The notes under the pieces: generated by a model
Database searches by the model: none
What the model was told of the DNA's origin: nothing
The model's input: the letters and a program-made list of their open reading frames with translations, nothing else
Shown: piece after piece, positions 13,193-25,270 of the stretch
How the letters are laid out: every line of letters starts with the position of its first letter
Position numbering within the stretch: the first letter of the stretch is position 1
Position numbers and translations under genes: made by a program
Assembly (NCBI GenBank): GCA_029783825.1
Contig: JAREIK010002459.1
Coordinates: 289,918-353,917 of the forward strand
DNA: 64,000 nucleotides
Direction: 5' to 3'
From: Sapria himalayana
Lineage: Eukaryota > Streptophyta > Magnoliopsida > Malpighiales > Rafflesiaceae

Positions 13193-15060
13193 ACTCCAGT
13201 GTGGAGAAATCCTTGTTGCTGTAAAATCATAAAACCCATTAGTCTTTACTGATTAATCTTCCATGGCAAAAAGCGGCCTCATGGAAGATATCTGATAAAG
13301 TCATCAGGTTGGACATTCTACCATGTTTTTTTATTCATAATCCAATAATCAGCTCTGTGAAAAAATTCACTACCGTGTTCAATGTCATTAAGTAAATTCG
13401 TGAATCAAGATCAATCCACGAGTACATTATGTAGCCAACAGGTATTTCATTAGTAATGTAGGCATGTTGCTTGTTTTGTCTCCACTTTAGAAACATGGCG
13501 AAATCATTATTAATCTAAAACCTAATTGTTACAAAAGAGGTCCATCACTAATAATTCTTTCTATAGATATTCTTGTGGAGTTCTGGCAATCCTGAAATTA
13601 CTGTGGAATATTCTAGCTGAACATTAATTCATATTTTTTTAATATTTTCCCACCACTCTATATACAATTCTCATTTGCTAATATGTGGCTGGATTGATAT
13701 GAAACCATAATTTACATTGGAGCAAAGCGATTGCAAAATTACAATTATTATAATGTTGTGCCGGTTTTGATGTGTAATTGTGTTGAATGTTGACATGTTC
13801 TAATGATTGACATTAAGTCTCTTTCCATGGTCTTTGGTTCCAATTTTATATGTTTTTTCTTATTATTATGTGATGTAGGTGCTCATGAATATCTATCTAA
13901 TTTCTATTTCTGCATTTTTATTTCTTGTTTGAGGTTCGGAGTTTTCAATTCAAATAATAACCAAACATACTGGTAGTTGTGGTCCCATTTATACTCCAAC
14001 ATCTTAGTGTAATCGTAAGACTACTTACATGTATTCCCTAATTTCTTTATTTTACAAAATAATTTATCAGTGTTCTATATTATTGTTATTATTTTTAGAC
14101 GGTTGAGAATATTTATAATACAGTTAGAAGTATTTTTTTATAGTGTTAATGAATATTATTGGTAAATTAACTTATAATAGATTTTATATTTCTTATTATC
14201 TTTTTAATCTCGGTAGTATGTTAAAATTTTGAATAATAAAATTTAACGTATTTTAACTTATAACAAGGATCCAACAATATCACTGCAATCAATACCACAT
14301 TCATCTTGTCATTGTGACAATATTTTTAAAATGTAATGCTCATTATTATGGTCATAATTCACAAAAAAAATATTTTTGCTTTGTTATCATTATAAAAGAA
14401 TGATTTGAAGCAATTCACTTCATGAAAATAAGTGTTAAAGTAATATATTTTGATATTTTGACCCCTAAATATGTAATGTGGTGGTATAAAACTTTTATAA
14501 GAAATCATTGAAACTTCTCATCATTTGTCAATCTTCTTTAATTATCTATCCTTTTTGTTCAATCATAAAATTTATTTATTTTTGTTCTTTTATTCGTTCA
14601 AATGTTTTTTTATGAGCTATAATTATACTTATCATTAAATATGTTGAGATTTATCTTGTTGATATATCCAAACACAAAGATTTGTTAGACACAATTCTTT
14701 CTTCTCCAATATGTTTCTTGAAAAATTATAAATGAGAATAAGAATTTTTCACATATTTCATATATTAATACAAATGAATAAATGAATCCGCAATCTCATT
14801 TATTTTATATTTTACTATAAGAATCAGGACATAAGAGAGATATTGCACATGAAAAAAGTTTTCAACTAATAATAATTCATTTTTTTATGCTTAAACAATA
14901 TACAACTTATGTTTAATTATATGTTTCTAACTATATATAAATATTTGTATAATTATAATACTCTATATAATTAAATATAACTATATTTGTAACTAAGTAT
15001 ACATATATGTAAACCAATATATTTGTTTATAACTTTGTAATATTTATGTATAACTATTTG
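12330..15060. other. CACTA-2 interior, AT-rich, no recognisable gene
   Basis: It contains a (TA)n tract at about 12976-13015 and a pure (CT)n tract at about 13161-13191. These are followed by about 500 bp of less AT-biased sequence (13195-13750) that might be a captured 5' gene region. A (CT)n tract before unique sequence is common in plant 5' leaders. I find no reading frame or motif that identifies it. The remainder is featureless. Confidence 0.6.
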
Positions 15061-15062
15061 TA

Positions 15063-15066
<4 letters not shown>

Positions 15067-15120
<54 letters not shown>
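15067..15120. repeat. (TA)n microsatellite in CACTA-2
   Basis: Alternating TA for about 50 bases, flanked by related AACTATAT-type words. Confidence 0.95.
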
Positions 15121-15121
<1 letters not shown>

Positions 15122-16751
15122 CTATATGTTTAACTATATAAAAATATCTATAACTATATATAATATATGTATAATAACATATAACTATAAATAATTGTAT
15201 CTTACTATATGTAAAACTATAAAAGCTTATACATAACTATATTTAGATCAAGTAATAAGCCAACAATGTACATCATGATATATCTTATCAAATAAAATAT
15301 ATATTATTTATTTTCTCTGCGAAAGAGTTGTCATACTTTTTGAGTATTTGATCTTAATACTAAAAAAAATCTCAGATATTTCAAATAATGTTTGAAACTT
15401 GATTTATAGATTTTAGTTTAGATATATAAACTGATTATCTCATGTAATTAGATCATTATCATCATATACAATTAGTTTCGCATACTAATATCTTGATCAT
15501 CTTAAAAAATAGAAAATTTGACATATTTATATGACAAAATATAGTAAATATTGAGTAAATGGTTAAATCATTTCTGGGAGACTGCTTGAAGCTATAAATT
15601 GCCTTTCATATTCTATATATCATATATGTGTTCTCTGCTTTCAGGAACAATAAATTTTAACGACTACTACATAAGCATTTTTTATATAAATTATTATAAA
15701 GGAATGTATTCTTTATATCTAACTAATACATATTTTATATATGTGATGAGAAATATAAAGTAATAACCTATTATTGGTCATGTTAATCATATGAAATAAT
15801 GTGTTCCAAAAATCAATATTATAAGGCTATGTAAAATCATTCTTTACCAACATAGTTTTGTCGATCGATCTTTTCCTTCGGTCCCTCTTTATTATATGCA
15901 TTTGTCTATAATCTAATTGGAATGTCAGACTCATTATTCTAAACTGGATCAACTGATATGATAGAAAACTCATTTAAAATAGATTTTGAATGTATCCATT
16001 TAGTATATACATCTTTGGATTGAGATCATCAAGTCTTTTAATGCTCATTTCTATCTCTCTCTCTCTTGGTGAGATTTAAAAGTCATGTCCAGTAAATCAT
16101 GATTACTTTAGAAGTTCTTATTTTATATGTATATAGTAGAGGTCATTATCTTGATGTGATGACAAGTATCTTTGTCAAAGGACAATATGTCTTGTATTTG
16201 AGATGTATTAGACAGAGCTTTTATTGATTTTTGAAAAAATATAATTGAGATATCAATATCTCATAAATCTTGCACTAAGAAAGGGTCTTGTATTCTGGGT
16301 ACAACCTCCAATGATATTATTGAATAATGCTTTTCTTGTATTTCTTATTTTTAGGAGTGAACATGATGTTAAGTATTCATCATTTAAGCATTTTTTTTAA
16401 TTTTGAGGATACCGAGAAAATTTATCAAACATCTAGCAATAATATTCTTTTACAAATTATAATGGTCAGAGAAAAACAAATATCCAATTGTAATATTTTA
16501 ATAATTTAGTACTCCTATATATTTTAAGAGTATGATAATGATGTGGTTTCATTAATATTCTCTCTTTAGGTAAGTTCATGTAGGTCCATCTTTTCTCTTG
16601 ATTTAGGGTGATATCCAAAATCAAGGCCTCACTAATAAAATTATAATTTTTAGGCTATGTATTCCATCTGGTTATGAGTATGGTTTTTTATTGATGATGT
16701 AATTTCAAACATTCATATGTTAAAATTTAATCATTTATTTTAGCATGTTCT

Positions 16752-16759
<8 letters not shown>
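15121..16759. other. CACTA-2 interior, AT-rich, no gene seen
   Basis: The longest minus- or plus-strand frames are short and resemble nothing I know. Scattered longer words give an impression of an old decayed retroelement, but no protein motif supports that. Confidence 0.5.
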
Positions 16760-16784
<25 letters not shown>

Positions 16785-17500
16785 CCATTTATGTATGTAT
16801 TAAATTTTCATCCTGTAAAATTCAATTGCAAATTTTTTTTGCCTTGTGTTTTTAGGTTCGACACAATTTTGAACAAACAAAGATATTTTTGTAGCCGTGG
16901 TTCTAAGGTGTTTTTCCATTTTTTATGCTTATGATAGAATATCTAGCTATTTGATGTTCATGCTCCATAATGGGTGTTTACGCTCTACTTTATGTAAATA
17001 CTAGTAGAGGGAAGATAAAAAGGAGGTCATATATGTATGTATGCATCCATGTATGTATGTATCCATGTGTGTGTGTGTGTGTGTTGAACTTTCATCCTAT
17101 AAAATCTAGTTACAAATATTTTGTGCCTTGTGTTTCCAGGTTCAACGCAATTTCGAACAAACAAAAATGATTTTTGTAGCCCTGGTTATGGTGTTTGTTC
17201 CTTTTTTTAATGCTTATGATAGACTATCTAGCTGTTTGATGTTCATGCTTCATTATGAATATTTATGCTCTACTTTATGTAAATACTTGTAGAGGGAAGA
17301 GAAAAAAGTCATATATGTATGTATGTATGTATGTATGTATTGATCTTTCATCATGTAAAATCTAGTTGTTAATTTCTTGTGCCTTATATTTTCAGGTTCA
17401 ACGCAATTTTGATTGTTTATGCTTATAACAGAATATATAGCTGTTTGATCTTCATGCTTTATATTAGGTGCTTACGCTCTACTTTATGTAAATACTTGTA
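16760..17500 (+). repeat. Approximately 290-bp tandem units with (GT)n/(GTAT)n tracts
   Basis: Three successive copies share CATCCTGTAAAATCTAGTT-like sequence, a GTGCCTTGTGTTT...CAGGTTC segment, a GCTTATGATAGA...CTAGCTGTTTGATG segment and CTCTACTTTATGTAAATAC. Each is preceded by GTGTGTGT or GTATGTAT tracts. They start near 16790, 17080 and 17340. A fourth copy is at about 18480-18660. The unit contains no coding frame. Confidence 0.82.
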
Positions 17501-18230
17501 CATATATACCAATATATATGTATTTGTACACATATACATATATACTGGTATATATGTACAAGTATTTACTAGTTTTTGTGTATGTACATATATACTAGTA
17601 TATATGTATGTACATATACCAGTATATATGTATGTACATATATACCAGTATATATGTACATATACACTTCAGTATATGTACATATTTATATGTACATATA
17701 AATACTTAATATATGTACATATAAATACTTAATATATGTACATATATAAACTATAGTATATGTACATTTACACTGCAGTGAATATGTATACGCTGGTATA
17801 TATGTACAACTATTTACCAGTATATATGTACATACTTGTACATATACACTACAATGTATATGTAGATACATGTACATATAAATGTACATATATACTACAG
17901 TGTATATGTATACACTAGTATATATGTACATCTACACTACAGTGTATATGTTCATATATTGAGTATATGTACATAAAAATACTTGTACATATATACCAGT
18001 ATATATGTATATGTACATATATACCAGCCTATATGTATATGCACATATATACTAGTATATATGTGCATATACACTGTAATTTTTACATATTTATATGTAC
18101 ATATAAATACTAAATATGTACATATACACTATAGTGTACTTGTATATATAATATAGTGCATATGTATACACTTGTATATATGTACATATAAACTGTAGTA
18201 TTATTTACATATATACTGTAGTATTATATA
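17500..18230. repeat. Palindrome-rich GTACATATATAC array, copy A
   Basis: Dense repetition of short self-complementary words such as TATATGTACATATA, ACTAGTATATATGT and CACTACAGTGTATATG. Both strands show similar words, so open frames on both strands (for example 17379-17732 plus and 17686-17931 minus) are artefacts. It is paralogous to 18660-19420 and to 48950-49540 in CACTA-3. Confidence 0.85.
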
Positions 18231-18659
18231 TTTATCAAAATAGAACTTATTTTATTTATTTATTTTGATTTGATTGACTGTTTAATTTTCCTACAGATAT
18301 GGTACCACAATATTTTTCATACGAAGCTTATAGAAAGAAGGGATTTTTCACTAGACATGATGCACTGTGACTAGGACAGCTTTGTCGCAGCAGAAAGCTA
18401 GAGACCGGAGGAGCCAGGGAAGATAGAGCAACATCAATTTAGTGAAAAGATTATACTTTATGCACTGTATGTATGTATGTATGTATGTATGTATTGAACT
18501 TTTATCCTATAAAATCTAGTTAAAATTTTCAAACAAACAAATATGATTTTTTGCAGCCATGATTATGTGTTTGTTTATGTTTTTTATGTTTGTGACAAAA
18601 TTTTTAGCTGTTTGATGTTCATGCTACATAATAGTTATTTATACTCTACTTTAATATAA

Positions 18660-19293
18660 ATACTTATACATATATCCAAGTATATATGTATATATACATA
18701 TATACCTGTATAAAACACACATACACACACATATATACTAGTATATATGTACAAATATTTACTAGTATATGTGTATATGTACAAATATACACTATAGTAT
18801 ATGTACATATACACTGTAGTGTATATGTACATATATACTATAGTGTATATGTATACATTGGTATTTATGTACAAGTATTTACCAGTAAATATGTACATAC
18901 TTGTACATATACACTACAGTGTATATGTATACACGTATATATGTACATATACACTATAGTGTATATGTACATATACTAAGTATATATGTACATATAAATA
19001 CTTGTATATATATACCTGTATATATATACATTTACATATACCAATCTAAACATATACACTATAGTGTATATGTTTATATTTATATATGTACATATACACT
19101 ATAGTCTATATGTATATATACTGAGTATATATGTACATATAAAAACTTGTACATATATACCAGTATATATGTACATGTACATATATATCCGTGTAAACAT
19201 ATACACTATAGTATATATGTACATATAAACTATAATGTATATATACATTTATAATTCTATATATGTATATGTATATGTGTGTGTGTGTGTGTG

Positions 19294-19325
<32 letters not shown>

Positions 19326-19420
19326 CATATACATATCAATATATATGTACATATATACTACAGTATTATATGTAACTAGTGAAATGCTAGTATATATGCA
19401 CATATATATTACAGTATTAT
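18660..19420. repeat. Palindrome-rich GTACATATATAC array, copy B
   Basis: Second copy of the palindrome array with the same CACTATAGTGTATATG and TATATGTACATATA words. It includes a (GT)n/(TA)n tract at about 19276-19325. It has no coding meaning. Confidence 0.85.
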
Positions 19421-19854
19421 ATATTTATCAAAATAGAACTTTATTTATTTATTTATTTATTTATTACAATGTTTTCCATATGAAGTTTGTAGAAGAGAGA
19501 GAATTTTTCACTGGACATGACGCATCATTACTCAGGATAGCTTTGTCACAGTAGAAAGATGGTGATCAGAGGAGCTGAGGCAGAGATTGCAATGTAAATG
19601 CACAGATAGATTATACTTTATGCATTGTTGCTAGATTCATTGATGAATAAGATGTAATAACATTTTGTTATGTTTTTGTTTTAATTATGTAAAATAGTAT
19701 ATCAGAATAATTTATTAAATGATTTTATTTTTTATTAATTATAAATTATCGTTTATAGTATGTGTTTTTATTCTATTTTATATAAAAAATTAAATTATTT
19801 AATTAAATTTTTTGAAAAAAAAATAAAATTCGGAAAAAAGTTTTGATATGAAAA

Positions 19855-20275
19855 TAGCTAGGGATTTTTCTCTTTCCAATTTGGATAGAGAATTTTCCCT
19901 TGCTAATTTAGCTAGGGAATAATTATTTTAGCTAGGGAATTTTTATTTGCTAACATTTTTTAGCTAAGGACACTTTCCCTCCTTAATTTTTAGCGACAAA
20001 CACTTTAGATTGGAAGAGGTTTCGTCATTATATCTGTTTAGCGATGGAAACTCACATTTAATTTGCTAATTTAGCTAGGAAAATTATTATTTTATTTAGG
20101 GATATTCCGTCGCTAAAATTTTTAGCTAGGGACTCATTCCCTCACAAATTTTTAGTGACGAGCACTTTAGATTTCGAAAGCTTCCATCGTTAATCCATCG
20201 TAAATCCATCGTAATATCCTATTTAGCGATGGAAACCCCCCATTTAGCTAGGTAATTGTCCCTAGCTATTTGGGA
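19855..20275. repeat. CACTA-2 right subterminal repeat region
   Basis: Many copies of TTAGCTAGGGA or its complement, alternating with TTTAGCGATGGAAA and ACGAGCACTTTAGAT modules. The same modules occur at the left end of CACTA-3 (48100-48480). This would be the binding region for an element-encoded protein, by analogy with En/Spm. Confidence 0.85.
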
Positions 20276-20289
20276 TTTTTCTTGTAGTG
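20276..20289 (-). repeat. CACTA-2 right terminal inverted repeat
   Basis: The end reads TTTTTCTTGTAGTG, the inverse of CACTACAAGAAAA. CACTA-1 interior sequence follows directly. Confidence 0.92.
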
Positions 20290-22980
20290 AATTATTTTTT
20301 CCATATAGACTATCATGACACATATTCTAAAAGAAATTAAGAAATTCAACTTATTCTATTATGAATATATTAAAAATATACAATAAATATAGACCATCAA
20401 CTACATTTGTTGTCAGTGAGGGTTCCTTTCATATGTCAAGGCAATCTTAGATTAAATATTCTAAATCAATAAGAACAATTTAATCCAAATACATATGTTT
20501 TGGTCATGATCTAAATGATGCTAAAAAATTTAAATTAGATAATAAGAAAAATTTTTCATAGTATAATCCTTTAATCCTTACTAAGCAGAAATTGATTTTA
20601 TTAAAAAGTCACCTAGTCATGAAAAAAATATTTCCTTGCTTAAACAACATGATGGATTTGTTGGCTTTATGATTTGAGATAAGAAATTGTTAGTAATTCT
20701 GCTACCAAGATTTGTAAATTTATAGATCCAGAAGAAGAAGAAAAGTGAAAAATGATATATCTACAACCAGAATCCAGTATCATAGCATAAAATCAAACAA
20801 TAATCTAGAAACACAGAAAATTATGTGATTCACTAGTCATTCAGCATGACTAGCTATATCCACTAGAAAAATATTTATGTGTTTATAGATTATTACCAAA
20901 ACAATGTCTTATGGATGCAGTAATTGCGAAGAAAAAAATCATGCAGAGAGAGAAAATGAAAATGAACAATTTTGCAGAAAATTGGTAGCAGCGAAAAACA
21001 GACATAAAAAATCAATTTATATTAAACAATTTTCCGATATCAATGATGGAGCTGGTCAGATCACTTGGATAGATCAGGCTGTGTACCAAAATTTTTATCG
21101 GCCCATTTACCTGGTAGCAGGACACCCATTATTGTGATATTGTTGCATTCCCAATCTTTCAATATTTTATTTTATGCACTAACAAAATATTGAAATAAAA
21201 AACACTTTGGTTATACAAAGTAGTTTATCAAAAAAAAACTTAATATAACAGACATTAACCATAATTTCGCTAGCAATATTTGTTATGGTAAAGATGATGA
21301 ATTGCATGATAGAGATTTATCAATAAAACTTAAAGATGTTCCATATATAGTGGCAAGTTCAAGTTCTACTTTGATGAATCTTGTAGATGTTTCTTCTAAC
21401 CCAGGATTGTCTTCTCATCCTAGAGTTTCAAATTCATGCGTCACCCATGCCTGTTGTATCATATGTTTGTAATAAGGCCCATAAACAATTTAACCCACAA
21501 TTTGGAAAATTTTCATGTTGTCATATGCTTTCATTATTAATTCCTATCATATAAATTGATTCTATTCAGATATTTCTCCATGTAAACCCCTTATGTGAGC
21601 CAACCTTCCTTCATTAGCCGACATCAGTGCGTATAATCTAACTATAATGGACTTCTAGCTCTTTAGGATCTTCTCTTGAACACCCAAAAATTATTTGAGA
21701 ACATCATTGGATGCTCTTATTATCGCCAACACAATTATTGCTTTAATTATTTTTAGTTTATTATGTTACAAGTAAATATTCTTTGATTCTAGTTAAAATT
21801 AATTTGTTTATTTTTACTTTTGATATTTTGAACTTACAAACACCTGTATAAAAAGGATATTGAAATTTTTTATTGGAGTTACTTGAAATTTGGGGTTTAT
21901 TACTTTTATTTTCCTTCTTGATGGGAGCACCCAAATCATGTGGGCCACTCAAATGAACTTGCCTCCTATATAAGGGGGTTTTATGTGTTAATATGTATAT
22001 AAGAGTTAATGAAATTTTATTTATGTTATTTCAATTTGTGTTCAAGTTAATTTAATTATTTATTTTAATTTCTACATCTCATTGTATAACAAGTGTCAAT
22101 GTCGAAATATGGCTTGTATGTGGAACCTTTGATAGACCAAAATGACACACTAAATTAAATTTCATCTAAACTAGTAGGCTTTGAAAAATTATCATCAATA
22201 CCTCGAGGAGGAGTAGATCCACTTGTGATCTTCCCTTTAGCACTTGATAAATAATTCTCTACAAATATTATTTTGGTAAATTGAATGGAAATCTAAGCAA
22301 GATCTCTAACAACTATATCTAACAAGTCTCAAATATGAGACTTAGCTTACTTGGATCAAGTCACTTATCATCGCTCCAAGACTTTAAAAATATCACACAT
22401 CTCAATATTATTCTTATATATACATTCATCACGAAGATTTCATAAGTTATTACACATCTTATTATTATTCTCAATTAATATACTTTTAACTTTAAAATTA
22501 TTATAAAATCTAATAAATTAGAATTTATAAAATCACACATTTAAGTCATAAAGAATAAATACACAAATAAAAAAATATAGCATGCAATATACACACATAA
22601 TTCTAACTACAAATATGTTTTGTAATCCTTTATATAAAAATATGAAAATGATTATGATAACTTACATACTTAAAGCTCTCATATACAACATAAAATTATT
22701 ATAAAAAAGATAAATGATATAATAATTGAGAAATATTTTTATTTTTTTAAAATTTGGATAATTTAAATCTCATAATGATTATAGTTTGCATATGTGTTTC
22801 ACAATTACATCTAAAATTAGATCATTTAAATCCCATAAGATATCTTGAAGTAATGGGTGATTTTATAATTTCTAAGACATACATAGAAGAATGTCCCACA
22901 TCCTTTTTAGACTCACAAATTTCTAAAAAAGTCCCAAAACATATGTAGCTTGCCCCCACAAACCAAAAATTATCAATTTA
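20290..22980. other. CACTA-1 interior right of the nested element, no identified gene
   Basis: AT-rich DNA. A 77-codon plus-strand frame at 20904-21137 (starting MSYGCSNCEEKNHAE) has ordinary amino-acid composition but no family I recognise. At about 21960-21985 a CCTATATAAGGGGG box, followed by T-rich sequence, resembles an LTR or gene promoter TATA region. I find no partner LTR, primer-binding site or pol motif. The rest is featureless. Confidence 0.4.
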
Positions 22981-22982
22981 TT

Positions 22983-23092
22983 GTGTTTTTCTGATATATG
23001 TCAGCACCTTATGTGCATCCATTATATTTTTCTTTTTTTTCAGAAAAATATAATGGATGCACATAAGGTGCTGACATATATCAGAAAAACAC
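22983..23092. repeat. Perfect 51-bp inverted repeat with 8-nt spacer
   Basis: The arm at 22983-23033 is the exact reverse complement of 23042-23092, separated by eight bases, mostly T. No mismatch occurs in 51 pairs, although the surroundings are heavily decayed. The arms include the word CAGCACCTTATGTGCATCC. RNA from either strand would form a long hairpin. The perfection suggests a recent origin, for example snap-back template switching. I see no promoter or target that would make it a microRNA gene. Confidence 0.95.
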
Positions 23093-23870
23093 GCATGGCC
23101 AACAATTTTCTCATAAGAAACACACGCATGGAATCCACATATAAACTATTTATATTCTGAATTTGAATATTGAGGTTCTGAGCTTAGCCAAAACCACTAC
23201 TCCCTCAATATTAATTAGTATGGAGCCACAAATGAATAATTTTCTCATAAGTTAGTCTGTTAGTGAAGAAAATCATCATGAATGGTTCTCTTTAACATCC
23301 AGCATCCATGGCCAACAATTTTTAAATAATTGAGTTGTATGCCAAAAACTCATTGATTTAAAAAACATGTTAGCTCATTGATAATTTCCGTTCAAATTTT
23401 ATATGGCAATGCCCCATTGAAGAAATACTGTAACATCTAAAAATGAAAGAAATAAGATGAGTTGATGATAAATAAAAATCTTTGGAACACGTTGAAATGT
23501 AAATACTAAATACCGTGTTCGCCAAACTGCAATAGCATTTCATATTTTTTGAGTTATATTATGCATCTCAAAGTAATAAAAAAAGTAAGATTGGAGACCT
23601 ACCTTCCTCAATTAAGCTCCTCAGAGCACACAAGTCACCCATTATTGGTCCCCCTATCACCTATCAAAGTAACAAATAGCAACAAAGTAACAAGGAATAT
23701 AAATATAATACTTACCCAAAATAAATTCTACAATATTTCAAATCTACCATATTGATGGTTCAACTAAGATTTACCCTCAATAAAACATTGAGACTAAATC
23801 TCATCGTTGTGATGTAAATATGACCAGGAGAACACAGTATCAAAAATAATAATGAAAATATAAAGTTAAC
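23093..23870. other. Unassigned AT-rich sequence beside the UTP6-like exon
   Basis: It contains repeated words such as CATGGCCAACAATTTT (near 23094 and 23311) and AATTTTCTCATAAG (near 23104 and 23238), indicating small local duplications. On the minus strand an AGGTAGGT at about 23600 could be a splice donor after a short exon-like stretch, but I cannot identify it. It may be intron or further captured gene sequence. Confidence 0.4.
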
Positions 23871-24020
23871 CCAAGATAAAGATTCCTTGCCATCAGCTTG
23901 TTGAGGTATGTAAGTTCCATTCTAAGATACTCAGCCCAAAGATCTGAATTTGAGCAGATTCTTAAACCATTGTGCACAAGAACCCTAGTAGTTGTAGTAT
24001 TTAAGTTATGATTAAATTTA
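23871..24020 (-). pseudogene. Captured exon resembling plant UTP6 (U3 snoRNP-associated protein 6), decayed
   Basis: On the minus strand an AG acceptor at 24022-24021 precedes about 50 uninterrupted codons, ending at a GT donor at 23870-23869. The product contains LVHNGLRIC and LWAEYLRMELTYLNKL, followed by ARN. I recognise this as the N-terminal HAT-repeat region of UTP6, an SSU-processome protein for 18S rRNA maturation; the family typically reads NGLRxCxxSxDLWVEYLRMEL. Several substitutions and a missing acidic residue before DLW show decay. Intact intron-type borders imply DNA-level capture, as in Pack-CACTA elements, not retroposition. No other UTP6 exon is recognisable nearby. The assignment rests on recall of the family pattern. 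Confidence 0.7.
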
Positions 24021-24730
24021 CTAAGTTGCAACATAAATCAAAACTTCAAAAACCTTTGGATGAAATCGAATTGTTTGAGCTAGTAACTACATGAATTAAA
24101 ATAAATGGATCAGCCTAAAGTGGACTAGAGCTCGATAATAAAAGTAACCTAATTTAGTTGAATCCAATGATAATAATATGTATATGCTCAGAAATGTAAA
24201 TATTTTACAGATTAATGCAACAGTAAGATATGCTGGCATGCTCTACAACTTGATTAATTCAAGTGAAATGGATCGAAGAATAATACAAAAGAAAAGGATG
24301 CTGATAAAAACATGAACATGTGTGAGAATGAAATAATCGATAACATGATAAGATATGGAATTGCAAATTTCTTGCATTAAAACCTTAAAAATTGATAAAA
24401 AAAAGAAAAGATGACAATACCTTATTCATTATCAATATTTTACATGAGACATTTGTGGTGCTCGTATAAGTCCGTGTTCATGCTTACCAATGCAAAGATG
24501 GTTCAAAGAGATGAAGTTATGGAGATTATGAAGAGGGTTCAATTTGGATGAAGAAACAAGTGCGATTAATCAAGAATTCATGGTAGAAATAAAGTGGCAG
24601 ATATATAGATGCACTAGTGGGGAGGGGAATGTTGGAGATGATATGGAAAAGCTATAGATTCATATAGCCATTGTTGGGATGATGGTGTTCTAGTCTAGGT
24701 CTCGACTATTCTGTGCCGTATGTTGCATTT
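24021..24730. other. Unassigned sequence between UTP6-like exon and minisatellite
   Basis: Moderately AT-rich. It could be intronic sequence captured with the UTP6-like exon. On the minus strand, AATAAGGTATTGTC near 24415 offers a possible donor after a short open stretch, but no peptide can be identified. Confidence 0.4.
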
Positions 24731-24950
24731 TTCTGAAATCACATCGGATTTATTAAATCGCATCGGATTTCTGAAATCTCAGCAGATTTTTGAAATCGCA
24801 TCGGATTTCTGAAATTGCATCGGATTTCTAAAATCGCATCGGATTTCTGAAATTGCATCGCATTTCTGAAATCGCATCGAATTTCTAAAATCACATCGGA
24901 TTTCTAAAATCGCATTGGATTTCTGAAATCATATCGAATTTCTGAGATCG
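24731..24950 (+). repeat. 18-bp minisatellite, about 12 copies
   Basis: Tandem units with consensus ATCGCATCGGATTTCTGA. Variation is mostly C/T and G/A at the CG positions, consistent with deamination of methylated cytosines. The block of about 220 bp is sharply bounded. It lies upstream of a GAATTTTTTCTCTAGCTAATTAG subterminal-like segment, so it may belong to the CACTA subterminal architecture. Confidence 0.93.
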
Positions 24951-24959
24951 CAATAGCAG

Positions 24960-25228
24960 TAACACTTCATATTTAGGTTTATAAAAAATTTTAAATTTAG
25001 TGTTGAATTTTTTCTCTAGCTAATTAGCATGGTAAAATCCATCTCTAAATTTGTTGCTAAATTTTCATATTATTTTATTAAAAAAACATATTATTTCATA
25101 TAACCTTAATTAAATTATATAAATATATAACCATACAAAATTTATAATATTTCATATTTTTAATAATTTATGGATAAATATATAAAATTATTTCATAAAT
25201 AAAAAAATATTATGAAATAATAAAAAAG

Positions 25229-25270
<42 letters not shown>

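Larger units (their letters stand above)
17340..19620 (+). repeat. About 1.2-kb tandem duplication in CACTA-2
   Basis: Segments at about 17340-18480 and 18490-19620 have the same order: GTATGTAT tract and CTAGTT unit, palindrome array, TATTTATCAAAATAGAACTT, (TTTA)n, then a segment with TTTTTCACT and GACATGA and a GAGGAGC word. The corresponding words TATTTATCAAAATAGAACTT are about 1196 bp apart. The same module occurs once in CACTA-3 (about 48650-48960), inverted. Confidence 0.82.
11729..20289. mobile_element. CACTA-2: 8.56-kb non-autonomous CACTA element nested in CACTA-1
   Basis: The left end is CACTACAAGAAAAT and the right end TTTTTCTTGTAGTG, the expected inverted termini. Both subterminal regions are full of AGCTAGGGA and TCCCTAGCT motifs. 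The 3-bp flanks are AAA (left) and AAT (right), an imperfect target duplication. Its right-end structure, including the GTACATATATAC palindrome arrays, matches the left end of CACTA-3 in reverse complement, so the two are one family in opposite orientation. No transposase reading frame is visible. The interior holds tandem repeats, AT-rich DNA and a (CT)n tract. It is nested, so it is younger than CACTA-1. Confidence 0.88.

Noticed and set aside
15300..16720. Suspected LTR-retrotransposon remnant in CACTA-2
   Set aside because: A few words recalled copia-type LTRs, but no gag or pol motif, primer-binding site or LTR pair could be found.
17379..19554. Open frames on both strands rich in Tyr, Ile, Val and Cys
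   Set aside because: They are translations of palindromic GTACATATATAC arrays; both strands look alike, which is a composition effect.
21960..21985. Core promoter with TATA box
   Set aside because: CCTATATAAGGGGG is suggestive, but no downstream gene or LTR structure supports it; mentioned only within the region entry.
22983..23092. microRNA gene
   Set aside because: The arms are perfectly paired, unlike most mature plant MIR precursors, and no promoter, target or expression evidence is visible; recorded only as an inverted repeat.
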